Position numbers and translations under genes: made by a program. Positions 16,980 to 25,863 of a DNA stretch of 47,399 nt are shown piece by piece (position 1 is the stretch's first letter; each line of letters opens with the position of its first letter). The DNA lies in NCBI GenBank assembly GCA_946478525.1, contig CAMLCH010000013.1:1-47399 (forward strand). Direction: 5' to 3'. This DNA comes from Snodgrassella alvi_G (GTDB lineage Bacteria; Pseudomonadota; Gammaproteobacteria; Burkholderiales; Neisseriaceae). The notes beneath the pieces were generated by a model. The model did not search any database, was not told where the DNA came from, and saw only the letters and a list, made by a program, of their open reading frames with translations.

Positions 16980-18680
16980 ATGTTGAATTGGGTTTTAACT
17001 AATATTAAAGAATCACCGGTTATTCTTCTCTTCCTGTCATTAAGTTTGGGTTATCTGCTCGGTAGCATTCGCTTCGGTAAATTCCAACTAGGTGGAGTAG
17101 CTGGTTCTTTGCTGGTCGCTGTTGTTTTGAGTTTACTCAATGTACACATCGATTCAGGTCTGAAAGCGCTGTTGTTCACTTTATTTATATATGCCGTAGG
17201 TTATGAAAGTGGTCCGCAGTTCTTTCGCTCACTAGGGGTGAAAACCTTACGTGAAATTTTCCTGGCTTTGTTTATTGCTATCACTGGTTTCATCACCGTG
17301 ATGATCATGGCTAAGTTGTTCCATCTTGATAAAGGTCTGGCTGCTGGTCTGGCTGCCGGCGGGTTAACGCAATCAGCCATTCTTGGTACAGCTGCAGATG
17401 CCTTAAGTCATATGGGATTACCTGCTGATCAATTACAGCAATTACAAGCTAATGTCGCCATTGGCTACGCAGTTACCTATATATTTGGTTCGCTTGGTGC
17501 CATCATCATCTGTATGAATATTCTACCTAAAGTTATGAAGCGTGATATTCGTGATGATGCTGTTGCTGCTGAAGCGGAACAACTAAAAGGTGCTATGGCT
17601 CTGGAAGGTAATCAGGGTATGGCCATTACCCAAATGGTGGGTCGTATTTACGTGGTTGAACACGATATTCATAAAACCATTAAAGATATTGAACTGCAAA
17701 ATTTAGGCATTACTATCGAACGGATTAAACGTCACGGTAACATAATTGATTGCACTCCTTCAACAGTTCTGCAAGCAGACGACATTATTCTAATTGTTGG
17801 TCGTCGTGAAGCAGTTACCTCGGTCAGCAATTTATTTGGACGTGAACTGGACTCAGAGCCAGGTCTGGAGTTGATCGTAGATACTAAAAATGTGGTGTTT
17901 CGTAATTCTGAATATGCCAATAAAACCATGGCAGAAATTCGCTCAAAGGTTCATCACGATGATAACGCTTTTGAAATTCAGCATGGTATCTATTTAGTAG
18001 CTTTGCATCGCAATGGTGAAAAATTGGATGTAACTCCAGAAACTGAATTTAAGCTGGGCGATGTGATGACTATCTATGGTTCTACCAGTGATATTAATCG
18101 CGTTGTGCATATTATTGGTGCACCGATCACAGTTAATAGTAAAACTGACTGGGCTTATCACGGTCTGGGCGTAGTTTTAGGTTTGATTATTGGTTGGGTT
18201 GTTGTTCGCATTGGCAATATTCCTATCACTCTAGGTGCTGGCGGTGGTGCATTGTTATCTGGTTTGTTTTTTGGCTGGTTACGTGCTCGTAAACAAACTT
18301 TCGGCAATATGCCTGCTGCCGCCTCTCAATTCATGAAGGACTTTGGTCTGGCCGGCTTTGTTTCTGTGGTTGGTTTGCAGTCAGGTCTACAGGCAATTAC
18401 CACTATCAGAGAACATGGTTTGACTTTGTTCCTGATTGGTGTGGTGGTGACCATTGTTCCTATGGTTCTGGCAATCTTTTTCGGTCGCTATGTGCTTCGC
18501 TATGACAATGCCGCTATTTTTGCCGGTGCATTGTCTGGATCGCGTAGTGCAAATCCGGCTTTTGGTGAGGTTTTGGATAAAGCAGGTAACTCTATTCCTA
18601 CCACGCCATTTGCTATTACATATGCATTAGCCAATGTGTTCCTGACTCTGTTAGGGCCGTTGATCGTGGCTCTTGTTTGA
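16980..18680 (+). CDS. aspT: Aspartate:alanine antiporter AspT
   Basis: A 566-residue inner-membrane exchanger of the aspartate-alanine exchanger family. N-terminal helices (LNWVLTNIKESPVILLF ...) carry the motif GLAAGGLTQSAILGTA. Two central cytoplasmic RCK_C/TrkA-C-like domains follow (about residues 200-375), then a second helical half with GALSGSRSANPAFGE near the end. Taking up aspartate and releasing alanine, it makes a proton motive force when coupled to the decarboxylase encoded next. The frame extends upstream to TTG 16863, but GGAGAAGGTGG sits just before ATG 16980 and the family start MLNWVL begins there. A 31-bp gap links it to aspD. Confidence 0.93.
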   Translation: MLNWVLTNIKESPVILLFLSLSLGYLLGSIRFGKFQLGGVAGSLLVAVVLSLLNVHIDSGLKALLFTLFIYAVGYESGPQFFRSLGVKTLREIFLALFIAITGFITVMIMAKLFHLDKGLAAGLAAGGLTQSAILGTAADALSHMGLPADQLQQLQANVAIGYAVTYIFGSLGAIIICMNILPKVMKRDIRDDAVAAEAEQLKGAMALEGNQGMAITQMVGRIYVVEHDIHKTIKDIELQNLGITIERIKRHGNIIDCTPSTVLQADDIILIVGRREAVTSVSNLFGRELDSEPGLELIVDTKNVVFRNSEYANKTMAEIRSKVHHDDNAFEIQHGIYLVALHRNGEKLDVTPETEFKLGDVMTIYGSTSDINRVVHIIGAPITVNSKTDWAYHGLGVVLGLIIGWVVVRIGNIPITLGAGGGALLSGLFFGWLRARKQTFGNMPAAASQFMKDFGLAGFVSVVGLQSGLQAITTIREHGLTLFLIGVVVTIVPMVLAIFFGRYVLRYDNAAIFAGALSGSRSANPAFGEVLDKAGNSIPTTPFAITYALANVFLTLLGPLIVALV

Positions 18681-18711
18681 TATGTGGTCTTAACTTCTTG
18701 AGGAAACTACT

Positions 18712-20304
18712 ATGAATTCAAAATTAGATTTTGAAAAATACGCTAATCTAAGTCCATTTGAATTGAAAAACCATTTGATTGAATTGGCACAAAGCCGCAA
18801 CGACCGCATGATGCTGAATGCCGGCCGTGGTAACCCGAATTTTCTGGCTACTTTACCACGTAACGCCTTTTTTGAATTAGGCTTGTTTGCTGCAGAAGAA
18901 TCTGAAATTTCGTTCTCTTTCCTGGATCAGAATATTGGTGGTATGCCATTTAAAGACGATTTGATGGCTCGTTTTGATGATTTTATTCGTCGTAACCGTC
19001 TAAAACCAGGCGTGGATTTCCTGAGTAAAGCGATGTCTTACGTACGTGATCAGTTAGGGTACAACCAACATCAGTTCCTGTTGGAAATGACTGAAGGTAT
19101 TTTAGGCTGTAATTATCCAGTTCCTGATCGCATGTTACGCATCTCTGAAGAGATCGTTAAAACTTATGTGTTGCAGGAGATGGGTGCTAAATCCATGTCA
19201 AACGACGATATCGATTTGTTTGCCACTGAAGGTGGTACTGCCGCCATGGCGTATATATTCAGTTCACTGAAACAAAATGGTTTGATTCGTCATGGTGACA
19301 AAATTGCCTTAGGCGCTCCAATCTTCACACCATATCTGGAAATTCCAGAGCTGAATGATTATGAGTTGGAAGAAGTGTTGATTAATGCTGATCCTAAACT
19401 GGATTGGCAATATCCAGAAAGCGAATTACGTAAACTGGAAGATCCTTCTATTAAAGCATTCTATCTGGTAAACCCATCTAATCCTCCTTCTGTAAAAATG
19501 GATGATCGTAGTTTGCAGATTATTGCTGATATCGTGAAAAAACGTCCAGATCTGATCATTTTGACAGACGATGTTTATGGTACTTTTGCTGAAAACTTTG
19601 AGTCACTGTTTACATTATGTCCGTATAACACCATTTTGGTATATTCATTCTCTAAATACTTCGGTGCTACTGGCTGGCGTCTAGGTGTCATTGCCATGGC
19701 AAAAGAGAATGTATTGGATAAGAAAATTGCAGAACTGCCAGAAGAGGAACGTCAAATCCTGCATAAACGCTATCTGTCTATTACACCTGAACCAGAAAAA
19801 TTGAAACTGATTGATCGTATGGTGGCTGATAGTCGTGCAGTAGCGTTGAACCATACTGCTGGTTTGTCTACCCCACAACAAGTGCAGATGGTATTGTTTT
19901 CATTAGCTGAAATGATGGATACTAAGAAACAGTACAAAGATGCATTAATGGCATTAATCCGCAATCGCAGTGCTGCTATGTATAAACAATTGGGTATTAA
20001 ACACGAGTTTAACGAAAACAGTGTTGATTACTATACTCTGGTAGACATGGAAGATACTGCTCGTCAGTTGCATGGTGATGAGTTCGCCGAATGGGTTATT
20101 AAAACCAAAAATCCGAATGAATTACTGTTCAGAATCGCTGATGAATCTGGTGTTGTATTGTTACCGGGTAAAGGATTTGCCGTTCAACATCCGTCCGGCC
20201 GTGTTTCCTTAGCCAATCTGAATGAATACCAGTATAAAGCTATTGGTGCTTCATTGCATAAACTGGCATGTGAATACTATGAAGAGTTTAAAGCCAATAA
20301 GTAA
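18712..20304 (+). CDS. aspD: Aspartate 4-decarboxylase (bifunctional with aspartate aminotransferase)
   Basis: A 530-residue PLP enzyme of the large aspartate beta-decarboxylase family. It converts L-aspartate to L-alanine and CO2, consuming a cytoplasmic proton. The PLP lysine is Lys315 in YSFSKYFGATGWRLG. The aminotransferase fold-I residues are also seen in LVNPSNPPS (about 252-260) and LTDDVYGTF (Asp and Tyr of the cofactor pocket). GAGGAAAC precedes the ATG. With AspT it forms the complete aspartate-decarboxylation cycle described in Tetragenococcus and Comamonas. Such a cycle yields membrane energy and acid tolerance, which suits a gut resident feeding on organic and amino acids (inference). 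Confidence 0.95.
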   Translation: MNSKLDFEKYANLSPFELKNHLIELAQSRNDRMMLNAGRGNPNFLATLPRNAFFELGLFAAEESEISFSFLDQNIGGMPFKDDLMARFDDFIRRNRLKPGVDFLSKAMSYVRDQLGYNQHQFLLEMTEGILGCNYPVPDRMLRISEEIVKTYVLQEMGAKSMSNDDIDLFATEGGTAAMAYIFSSLKQNGLIRHGDKIALGAPIFTPYLEIPELNDYELEEVLINADPKLDWQYPESELRKLEDPSIKAFYLVNPSNPPSVKMDDRSLQIIADIVKKRPDLIILTDDVYGTFAENFESLFTLCPYNTILVYSFSKYFGATGWRLGVIAMAKENVLDKKIAELPEEERQILHKRYLSITPEPEKLKLIDRMVADSRAVALNHTAGLSTPQQVQMVLFSLAEMMDTKKQYKDALMALIRNRSAAMYKQLGIKHEFNENSVDYYTLVDMEDTARQLHGDEFAEWVIKTKNPNELLFRIADESGVVLLPGKGFAVQHPSGRVSLANLNEYQYKAIGASLHKLACEYYEEFKANK

Positions 20305-20325
20305 TTAATTTTTGGTAGTTAAACT

Positions 20326-20362
20326 AACACCCTATTTTCTAAGGAAAGTAGGGTGTTTTATT
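20326..20362 (+). terminator. Strong Rho-independent terminator of aspT-aspD
   Basis: AACACCCTATTTTC pairs with GAAAGTAGGGTGTT across the tetraloop TAAG, giving a 14-bp stem (20326-20357) with one G-T pair, followed by TTTATTTA. It starts 22 bp after the aspD stop. Confidence 0.93.
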
Positions 20363-20627
20363 TATGCCGTTAACATTTTAGCCAAATTATTTATAGAAAC
20401 TAAATTTGATTGATAGAGTAGACAAAAATTTTTATAGAATGTAATAATATGATTACATTTATATAATTTTGTGTTAATTTTTACTCTAACTGTGCAATTA
20501 CCTCTTAAGCTGTCAATTTGAATTGATCAGTCAGTTGTTACCATTTCGATTAATTTATGTTGATAGTGTCATATCGTTCGTTGAGGTCTGGTTTAGGTAA
20601 CTTACAGTAATAAAAGGGATAAAAAAA
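20358..20627. promoter_or_regulatory. Region upstream of the glutamine amidotransferase gene, with an operator-like dyad
   Basis: AATGTAAT (20438-20445) and ATTACATT (20452-20459) form a perfect dyad with a 6-bp spacer, flanked by TATA on both sides. This is the size and symmetry of a dimeric regulator site. It is 170 bp before the gene. No coding sequence is seen in this stretch. Confidence 0.4.
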
Positions 20628-21365
20628 ATGGCTTTACGCATCCATTTTATTATTCATGAAGATTATGAATTGCCGGGGGCATACGAAATTTGGGCAATCA
20701 AGTACGGCCATAAAGTGGCTTACTCGCATATTTATGCTGGTGATCCTTTACCTCAAGCCATAGATCAAATAGATATGCTTATTGTGATGGGAGGTCCGCA
20801 ATCGCCTTTAACTACTCAAGCTGAATGCAGCTATTTTGATAGTAAGGCAGAACAAACGCTAATTAAGTTAGCCAAAGAGACCGACAAAATGGTAATAGGC
20901 GTATGTCTTGGTGCCCAGCTTATCGGGCAGGCTTTAGGGGGGATGGTAGAGCGTAGCCCTGAAAAAGAAATCGGCGTTTATCCCATTTATTTAACAGATA
21001 AAGGTGAAGACAATCCATTTATTAAACATTTTGGTCAGACATTGATGGTTGGACATTGGCATGGTGATATGCCCGGTTTAACTGCTGAAGCGCAAATACT
21101 GGCTTATAGTGCCGGTTGTCCGCGTCAGATTATTCGTTTTGCACCATGGGTCTATGGTTTTCAGTGCCATATGGAATTTACCCCTGAGTTAAATGAATTA
21201 CTTATTCGTCATTCAGAAGTTGACTTGGCTAGGGCTAATGATTTTGCCTATGTACAAACGGCTAAGCAAATTCGTAGTCAGGATTATGAATTGATGAATC
21301 AAAAGCTGTATTTGTTTCTGGATAAAATTACTGATCAGTATCAGTTATCTAAGCTAAATATCTAA
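20628..21365 (+). CDS. Class I glutamine amidotransferase-like protein
   Basis: A 245-residue stand-alone GATase1 domain. The nucleophile Cys93 is in GVCLGAQLIGQALGG, the oxyanion region is MGGPQSP (54-60), and the His/Glu pair follows in FQCHMEFTPE. The glutaminase triad is therefore intact. No synthetase domain is fused and none is adjacent, so the acceptor of ammonia, or whether it acts as a gamma-glutamyl hydrolase, is unknown. Relatives are often annotated as GMP-synthase-like. AAGGGA precedes the ATG by eight bases. It converges with sixA, the two stops being 33 bp apart. Confidence 0.85.
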   Translation: MALRIHFIIHEDYELPGAYEIWAIKYGHKVAYSHIYAGDPLPQAIDQIDMLIVMGGPQSPLTTQAECSYFDSKAEQTLIKLAKETDKMVIGVCLGAQLIGQALGGMVERSPEKEIGVYPIYLTDKGEDNPFIKHFGQTLMVGHWHGDMPGLTAEAQILAYSAGCPRQIIRFAPWVYGFQCHMEFTPELNELLIRHSEVDLARANDFAYVQTAKQIRSQDYELMNQKLYLFLDKITDQYQLSKLNI

Positions 21366-21398
21366 TTTTATGTGCCATAAATATATAAGTATCCACAA

Positions 21399-21866
21399 TC
21401 ATTTCAGAATACTTGGATGCAATACAACTTTTAACCGTGCGCAAGGACGATGATTAAAAAAACTGATTTCAAACCACCAGAAAGCCGATTTTTTAAACGA
21501 CCAGTATTGTTGTGGTAACCACACACCGTTGAGTAAAAAACTACAAAACTGTCCTATCCATGGCTGATGACCAACCCAGATCAAAGTATTGGCGCGAGCG
21601 TGTTGTTGTAATAGAACCGTTAAGTCTTGTGGATAAGTATCAGGATTTAGTAATGGCTCAATAGTTAATGGCTGTTTTAGATAGGAAGCTGTTTGTTGAG
21701 TACGAATTGCTTCAGAAGTAAACACCCGATAATTTTCTTTAGGTAAATGAGTGCGTAACCATTCAGCACTCAGCTTGGCTTGCTGGCAGCCTTTTTCAGT
21801 CAGTTTGCGCAACATATCATTGTGATGATCTTCTGCCTCAGCATGACGCCATAAAATTAAATTCAT
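21399..21866 (-). CDS. sixA: Phosphohistidine phosphatase SixA
   Basis: A 155-residue member of the histidine phosphatase superfamily. The RHG-type motif is near the N-terminus (LILWRHAEAE, phospho-acceptor His8), with RTQQTASYL and the second His in LIWVGHQPWIGQF. E. coli SixA removes phosphate from histidine residues such as those of the NPr branch of the nitrogen PTS, and a PtsN homologue is encoded about 1.6 kb away. GAGGAT lies five bases before the ATG. Its C-terminal 40 residues are more divergent and aromatic-rich. Confidence 0.88.
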   Translation of the reverse strand: MNLILWRHAEAEDHHNDMLRKLTEKGCQQAKLSAEWLRTHLPKENYRVFTSEAIRTQQTASYLKQPLTIEPLLNPDTYPQDLTVLLQQHARANTLIWVGHQPWIGQFCSFLLNGVWLPQQYWSFKKSAFWWFEISFFNHRPCARLKVVLHPSILK

Positions 21867-22426
21867 TTTTTATCCTCAGATTATTTACTTGTCAAAATAA
21901 ATGTACGGATATGTTTACAATTTTATCAAAAATCAATATCTAAATTATATGACCTTGATCATAAACCTGGAATTAATGCTAAATTTTAAATAGTAAGAGT
22001 CATAAATCATTAAGATAATTTATATTTATCTATTTATAGATTTATTTAGTAGCAAAGAGGGTAAATTTTAACAAATTAAATCAGCATAATATTGTCGTGA
22101 TCTAACATCTATCTATATTAATTTGCCTATTTTTTTGTTTAATGAAATAACTAATTAATCATATGGGAAAAGCGATTATTTGTTCCGAAAATTTAAATAA
22201 TTGCGAACCAACTTTAGATGAAAATGAGTAAGTAAAGTAAGAATATACTAACAATAATATCTATTTCACTGTAATATAACGTTACAATTTATTTCTACAT
22301 AAAATGAAAACTTGATGCTTATGATACAATTATCAGGTTTGCCATAATGGGATGTTGGCGAAACCCACTATAGAAGGCATATATAGAAGTTTTATAGATA
22401 GATTGCTGCAATAGCAGGAAAATCTA
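21867..22426. promoter_or_regulatory. 560-bp AT-rich gap between sixA and ubiA
   Basis: No gene with a ribosome site is seen. It must contain the divergent promoters of sixA and ubiA. A palindrome-centred stretch, TGTAATATAACGTTACA (22270-22286, with inner TAACGTTA), could be a regulator site but matches no consensus that I can name with confidence. Confidence 0.4.
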
Positions 22427-23341
22427 GTGAATCAGATTTCAGTGCAAAAAGAAATGAGTAATAAAGTTAATGGTGCGTTCATGGAGCGTATGCGGATTTA
22501 CGCACAACTGATGCGGTTGGATAAACCAATAGGAACTTTATTACTGTTATGGCCAACATGGTGGGCTTTGCTGATCGCAGGTAATGGACGACCAGACTGG
22601 CTTATCGTATTGATGTTTACAATAGGCACTTTTCTGATGCGTAGTGCTGGCTGTGTAATCAATGATTATGCCGATCGTCATTATGATGGTGCTGTTGCCC
22701 GAACCAGCCAACGACCATTTGCCTTAAAACAAGTTAGTAAAAAAGAAGCGTTGCTCTTAACATTGCTTTTATGTGGGCTTGCTGGGCTATGTCTTTTACC
22801 TCTGAATAGTCTGACCTGGAAAATGAGCTTACCGGCTGTTTTTCTGGCTATGACTTACCCGTTTACGAAACGGTTTTTTCCACTGCCACAATTATATTTG
22901 GGGATAGCATTTTCATTTGGCATTCCTATGGCCTTTGCAGCAGTAAGTGGCCATCTTCCTATCGCGGCTTGGATTTTGATGGCTGCCAATACGTTATGGA
23001 CATTGGGTTATGACACAATTTATGCAATGGCCGATAAAGAGGACGACCTGAAAATTAATATTCGTACTGCTGCGATTACCTTTGGTCGTTACGATATTTT
23101 CGCTGTTATGCTGTGTTATTTCGGTTTTGATTTATTAATGGTGGTGACAGGATGGCTGATTGATGCCTACTGGCCATTCTGGCTGGTTATGCCTTTAGTC
23201 TGGTGGTGGCAATATCGTCAATATGTTGGTATTCGTAGTCGCAATCGTCATACCTGCTTCATCATGTTTTCACGCAATAATCGCCTTGGCGCGCTTTGGT
23301 TTGTCGGTTTACTGCTAAACTATTGTTATGCTATGAGTTAA
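22427..23341 (+). CDS. ubiA: 4-hydroxybenzoate polyprenyltransferase
   Basis: A 304-residue integral membrane prenyltransferase that joins the polyprenyl chain to 4-hydroxybenzoate in ubiquinone synthesis. The first Asp-rich motif is NDYADRHYD (79-87), preceding RTSQRPFA. The second is in YDTIYAMADKEDD (about 196-208). Helices fill the rest, as is usual for this family of about 290 residues. The start is GTG with AGGA seven bases before; ATG 22454 is an alternative that would shorten the protein by nine residues. Transcribed alone. Confidence 0.95.
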   Translation: MNQISVQKEMSNKVNGAFMERMRIYAQLMRLDKPIGTLLLLWPTWWALLIAGNGRPDWLIVLMFTIGTFLMRSAGCVINDYADRHYDGAVARTSQRPFALKQVSKKEALLLTLLLCGLAGLCLLPLNSLTWKMSLPAVFLAMTYPFTKRFFPLPQLYLGIAFSFGIPMAFAAVSGHLPIAAWILMAANTLWTLGYDTIYAMADKEDDLKINIRTAAITFGRYDIFAVMLCYFGFDLLMVVTGWLIDAYWPFWLVMPLVWWWQYRQYVGIRSRNRHTCFIMFSRNNRLGALWFVGLLLNYCYAMS

Positions 23342-23501
23342 ATCAAAATGTTAGTTTTAATATCTCATTAAAATATTTGATTTAGCCATCGGTATAATAA
23401 GTTAAAATAAACCTAATCAGATAGTAAGTTCTGCCAAGGTAAAGAAACAAGATACAATTGCAACTTTGGCTGCAATTAAAATTACATTATAGAGAATACT
23501 C

Positions 23502-23951
23502 ATGAGTTTAATTGGTGATATTTTACCGGTTACAAATATAGTGCTGGATTTAAACGTAAGTAGTAAAAAACGACTGTTTGAAGAAGCCAGTCAATTATTG
23601 GAACAAAAAGCCGGTTTGCAACAAGAAGCAGTTTTTGAATGCTTGTTTGCCCGCGAGAAACTCGGTTCAACCGCATTGGGAAAAGGCGTTGCTATTCCAC
23701 ACGGTCGCACTAACGCGGTAAAAGAGGCGGTTGGTGCATTTATCCGTTTGCAGACACCGATTGCTTTCGATGCGCCCGATGAGCAACCAGTCAATATCAT
23801 TTTTATTTTACTGGTACCAGAAAATGCTTCTGCCCAACATTTAAATGTTTTATCTGAACTGGCTGGAAAGTTTTCCCAGAAAGCTATTCGTAATGCATTG
23901 CTCAATGCTACCTCAGCAGAGGCTATCCGCGAGATACTGACTACTGACTGA
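23502..23951 (+). CDS. ptsN: Nitrogen-PTS phosphocarrier EIIA(Ntr)
   Basis: A 149-residue EIIA domain of the fructose/mannitol type. The phospho-acceptor His67 is in KGVAIPHGRT, as expected. In Proteobacteria it is the output protein of the nitrogen-related PTS, affecting potassium uptake and cell-envelope responses. It heads a ptsN-hprK-rapZ cluster: the hprK start is 17 bp after its stop. No EI or HPr gene lies in this window. A small dyad, AATTGCA-N8-TGCAATT (23456-23477), sits in its 5' region. Confidence 0.96.
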   Translation: MSLIGDILPVTNIVLDLNVSSKKRLFEEASQLLEQKAGLQQEAVFECLFAREKLGSTALGKGVAIPHGRTNAVKEAVGAFIRLQTPIAFDAPDEQPVNIIFILLVPENASAQHLNVLSELAGKFSQKAIRNALLNATSAEAIREILTTD

Positions 23952-23968
23952 ATTGAGGAAATTCAATT

Positions 23969-24931
23969 ATGCCAAGTATCTCTGTACGCCGTCTTTATCA
24001 GGATAACCAGACTAAATTAAAGCTGGCCTGGTCAGCCGGTACCGCAGGCGCCGATAATCGTATCAGTATTGATGCGGATAAACCTGTTTTGGCTTTAGTC
24101 GGACATCTGAATTTTATTCATCCCAATCAGGTGCAGGTAATAGGTGTTGCCGAAGTTGAATACCTCAATAAAATTGAAGCTGGTGAAATTAAAACCACTT
24201 TGAATGAGCTATTTGATTTAACCATGGCACTGATCATCGTTGCTAATGATTTGCCAGTTCCTTTCATGCTGCGCGATTATTGCCACACTCACAATGTGCC
24301 TTTACTGACATCTAAAGCAGAAAGTCCTTTTTTGATGGATGTATTACGCATTTATCTGCAACGGGTTCTGGCTGCTTCAACTGTCAAGCACGGGGTATTT
24401 CTGGATGTGTTTGAAATTGGCGTTTTACTGACTGGTCATTCTGGCTTGGGTAAAAGTGAGCTGGCACTTGAGCTGATTTCTCGTGGTCATCGCTTGGTGG
24501 CCGACGATGCGACAGAATTGTATCGAATTGGTCCGGAAACTCTTGAAGGACGATGCCCGTCAATGCTGAAAGATTTTCTGGAAGTGCGCGGCTTAGGTGT
24601 GCTGAATATTCGTGCTATTTTTGGCGAAACGGCTATTCGCCCGCAGAAACAATTGCAACTGATCATTAATCTGGTACTGGCAGATGATACTCATATGCAA
24701 GGCATTGATCGGCTAAGTATTCAGAGTGAAACTGAAGCTATTTTGAATGTTGCTGTTCGCAGTGTAACTTTACCGGTTGCTGTTGGCCGAAATTTGGCAG
24801 TATTGGTAGAGGCGGCAGTCAGCAATTTTATCTTACAAAAACGTGGTAAAGACAGTACTAAGGAATTTTTGGATCGACACAATTCGATGTTGGAAGAAAA
24901 TACGGTGAGTGATGAGGATAGTATTGATTAG
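23969..24931 (+). CDS. hprK: HPr kinase/phosphorylase
   Basis: A 320-residue bifunctional enzyme that phosphorylates HPr on its regulatory serine and removes the phosphate. Residues 1-130 are the N-terminal domain. The C-terminal kinase domain has the P-loop GHSGLGKS (156-163) and the HprK signature EVRGLGVLNIRAIFG (205-219). In Beta- and Gammaproteobacteria it is typically found next to ptsN as here, without sugar PTS permeases, and is thought to regulate metabolism or envelope functions. GAGGAAA lies before the ATG. Its 3' end overlaps rapZ. Confidence 0.96.
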   Translation: MPSISVRRLYQDNQTKLKLAWSAGTAGADNRISIDADKPVLALVGHLNFIHPNQVQVIGVAEVEYLNKIEAGEIKTTLNELFDLTMALIIVANDLPVPFMLRDYCHTHNVPLLTSKAESPFLMDVLRIYLQRVLAASTVKHGVFLDVFEIGVLLTGHSGLGKSELALELISRGHRLVADDATELYRIGPETLEGRCPSMLKDFLEVRGLGVLNIRAIFGETAIRPQKQLQLIINLVLADDTHMQGIDRLSIQSETEAILNVAVRSVTLPVAVGRNLAVLVEAAVSNFILQKRGKDSTKEFLDRHNSMLEENTVSDEDSID

Positions 24932-25772
24932 CGGATTATCCGGTTCAGGAAAATCCATTGCTTTACGATTACTGGAAGATATTGGTTTTGTATGCATTGA
25001 TAATCTCCCCGTTAAACTATTACCAGAACTTATTGCGTACTACACGCTCAATCAGGTGGCGCAATTAGGTATTAGTGTCGATATTCGCTCACGTTTTAAT
25101 CCTGCTGAAGTCAATGAGTTGATCGCCAGCCTTCGTCAACAGGGTCATCACGTAGATGTATTGTTTTTAACTTCGTCAGAAAACGTTTTGTTAAGACGGT
25201 TTTCAGAGACTCGTCGCAGCCACCCATTAATACAAGAACAAAAAACCTTAAAAGAGAGTGTAGCGGCAGAACGTCAGTATTTATCAACCTTGCAAAATCA
25301 CGCTTATGTAATTGATACTTCATTATTGAATGTACAGCAATTACGTAGACAAGTTCAGCAATGGGTAAATCTACCGATTGCACCCATGCATGTTGTATTG
25401 GAATCTTTTGGCTATAAATATGGTGTACCAACAGGATTGGACTTTGTTTTTGATATGCGTTGTTTGCCTAATCCATTTTATGATGATCAGCTACGTCCTT
25501 TTACCGGGTTGGATGAATCCATTAAAGCTTTTTTTGCTCAGCAACCAATCATGATAGAGATGATTGACGATTTAGCTCATTTTCTCCAACGCTGGCTGCC
25601 GAGAATGGAAGAAGAAAGTCGAAGTTATGTTAATATCGGCATAGGTTGCACAGGTGGACAGCATCGTTCAGTGTATGTGGTCGAGGCACTGGCACAGCAA
25701 TTACAAAAATATGCAGTTATTATTCGTCACCGGCAACTTGAAAACAGTCAAGTTAGCAAAAAAAAGCTATAA
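24912..25772 (+). CDS. rapZ: RNase adapter / nucleotide-binding protein RapZ
   Basis: A 286-residue P-loop protein: Walker A GLSGSGKS (8-15), IDNLP just after residue 30, and the conserved C-terminal IGIGCTGGQHRSVYVVE, which binds glucosamine-6-phosphate in E. coli RapZ. There it guides RNase E to the sRNA GlmZ; whether that system exists here cannot be judged. The start overlaps the last 20 bases of hprK. I take ATG 24912; the preceding GTG 24909 is possible. Confidence 0.95.
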   Translation: MRIVLISGLSGSGKSIALRLLEDIGFVCIDNLPVKLLPELIAYYTLNQVAQLGISVDIRSRFNPAEVNELIASLRQQGHHVDVLFLTSSENVLLRRFSETRRSHPLIQEQKTLKESVAAERQYLSTLQNHAYVIDTSLLNVQQLRRQVQQWVNLPIAPMHVVLESFGYKYGVPTGLDFVFDMRCLPNPFYDDQLRPFTGLDESIKAFFAQQPIMIEMIDDLAHFLQRWLPRMEEESRSYVNIGIGCTGGQHRSVYVVEALAQQLQKYAVIIRHRQLENSQVSKKKL

Positions 25773-25788
25773 TGGTTTATATCTACAT

Positions 25789-25826
25789 CAGGCAGCCTGA
25801 TAATCAGGCTGCCTGTGTGTTTTTTG
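25789..25826 (+). terminator. rapZ terminator built from two inverted uptake-sequence-like 13-mers
   Basis: CAGGCAGCCTGAT (25789-25801) and its exact reverse complement (25803-25815) are separated by one base and followed by a T-run at 25820-25825. Each arm contains AGGCAGCCTGA, which is 11 of 12 bases of the Kingella-type DNA uptake sequence as I recall it (AGGCAGCCTGAA). Neisseriaceae often use inverted uptake-sequence pairs as terminators. This is the only such pair in the window. Confidence 0.85.
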
Positions 25827-25863
25827 TATAATAGACTAATTATTGCTGATTGAGGGAAAGTTT

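Noticed and set aside
22163..22231. A 22-codon frame (MGKAIICSENLNNC...) between sixA and ubiA
   Set aside because: No Shine-Dalgarno sequence or promoter is visible and chance frames of this size are expected in AT-rich sequence.
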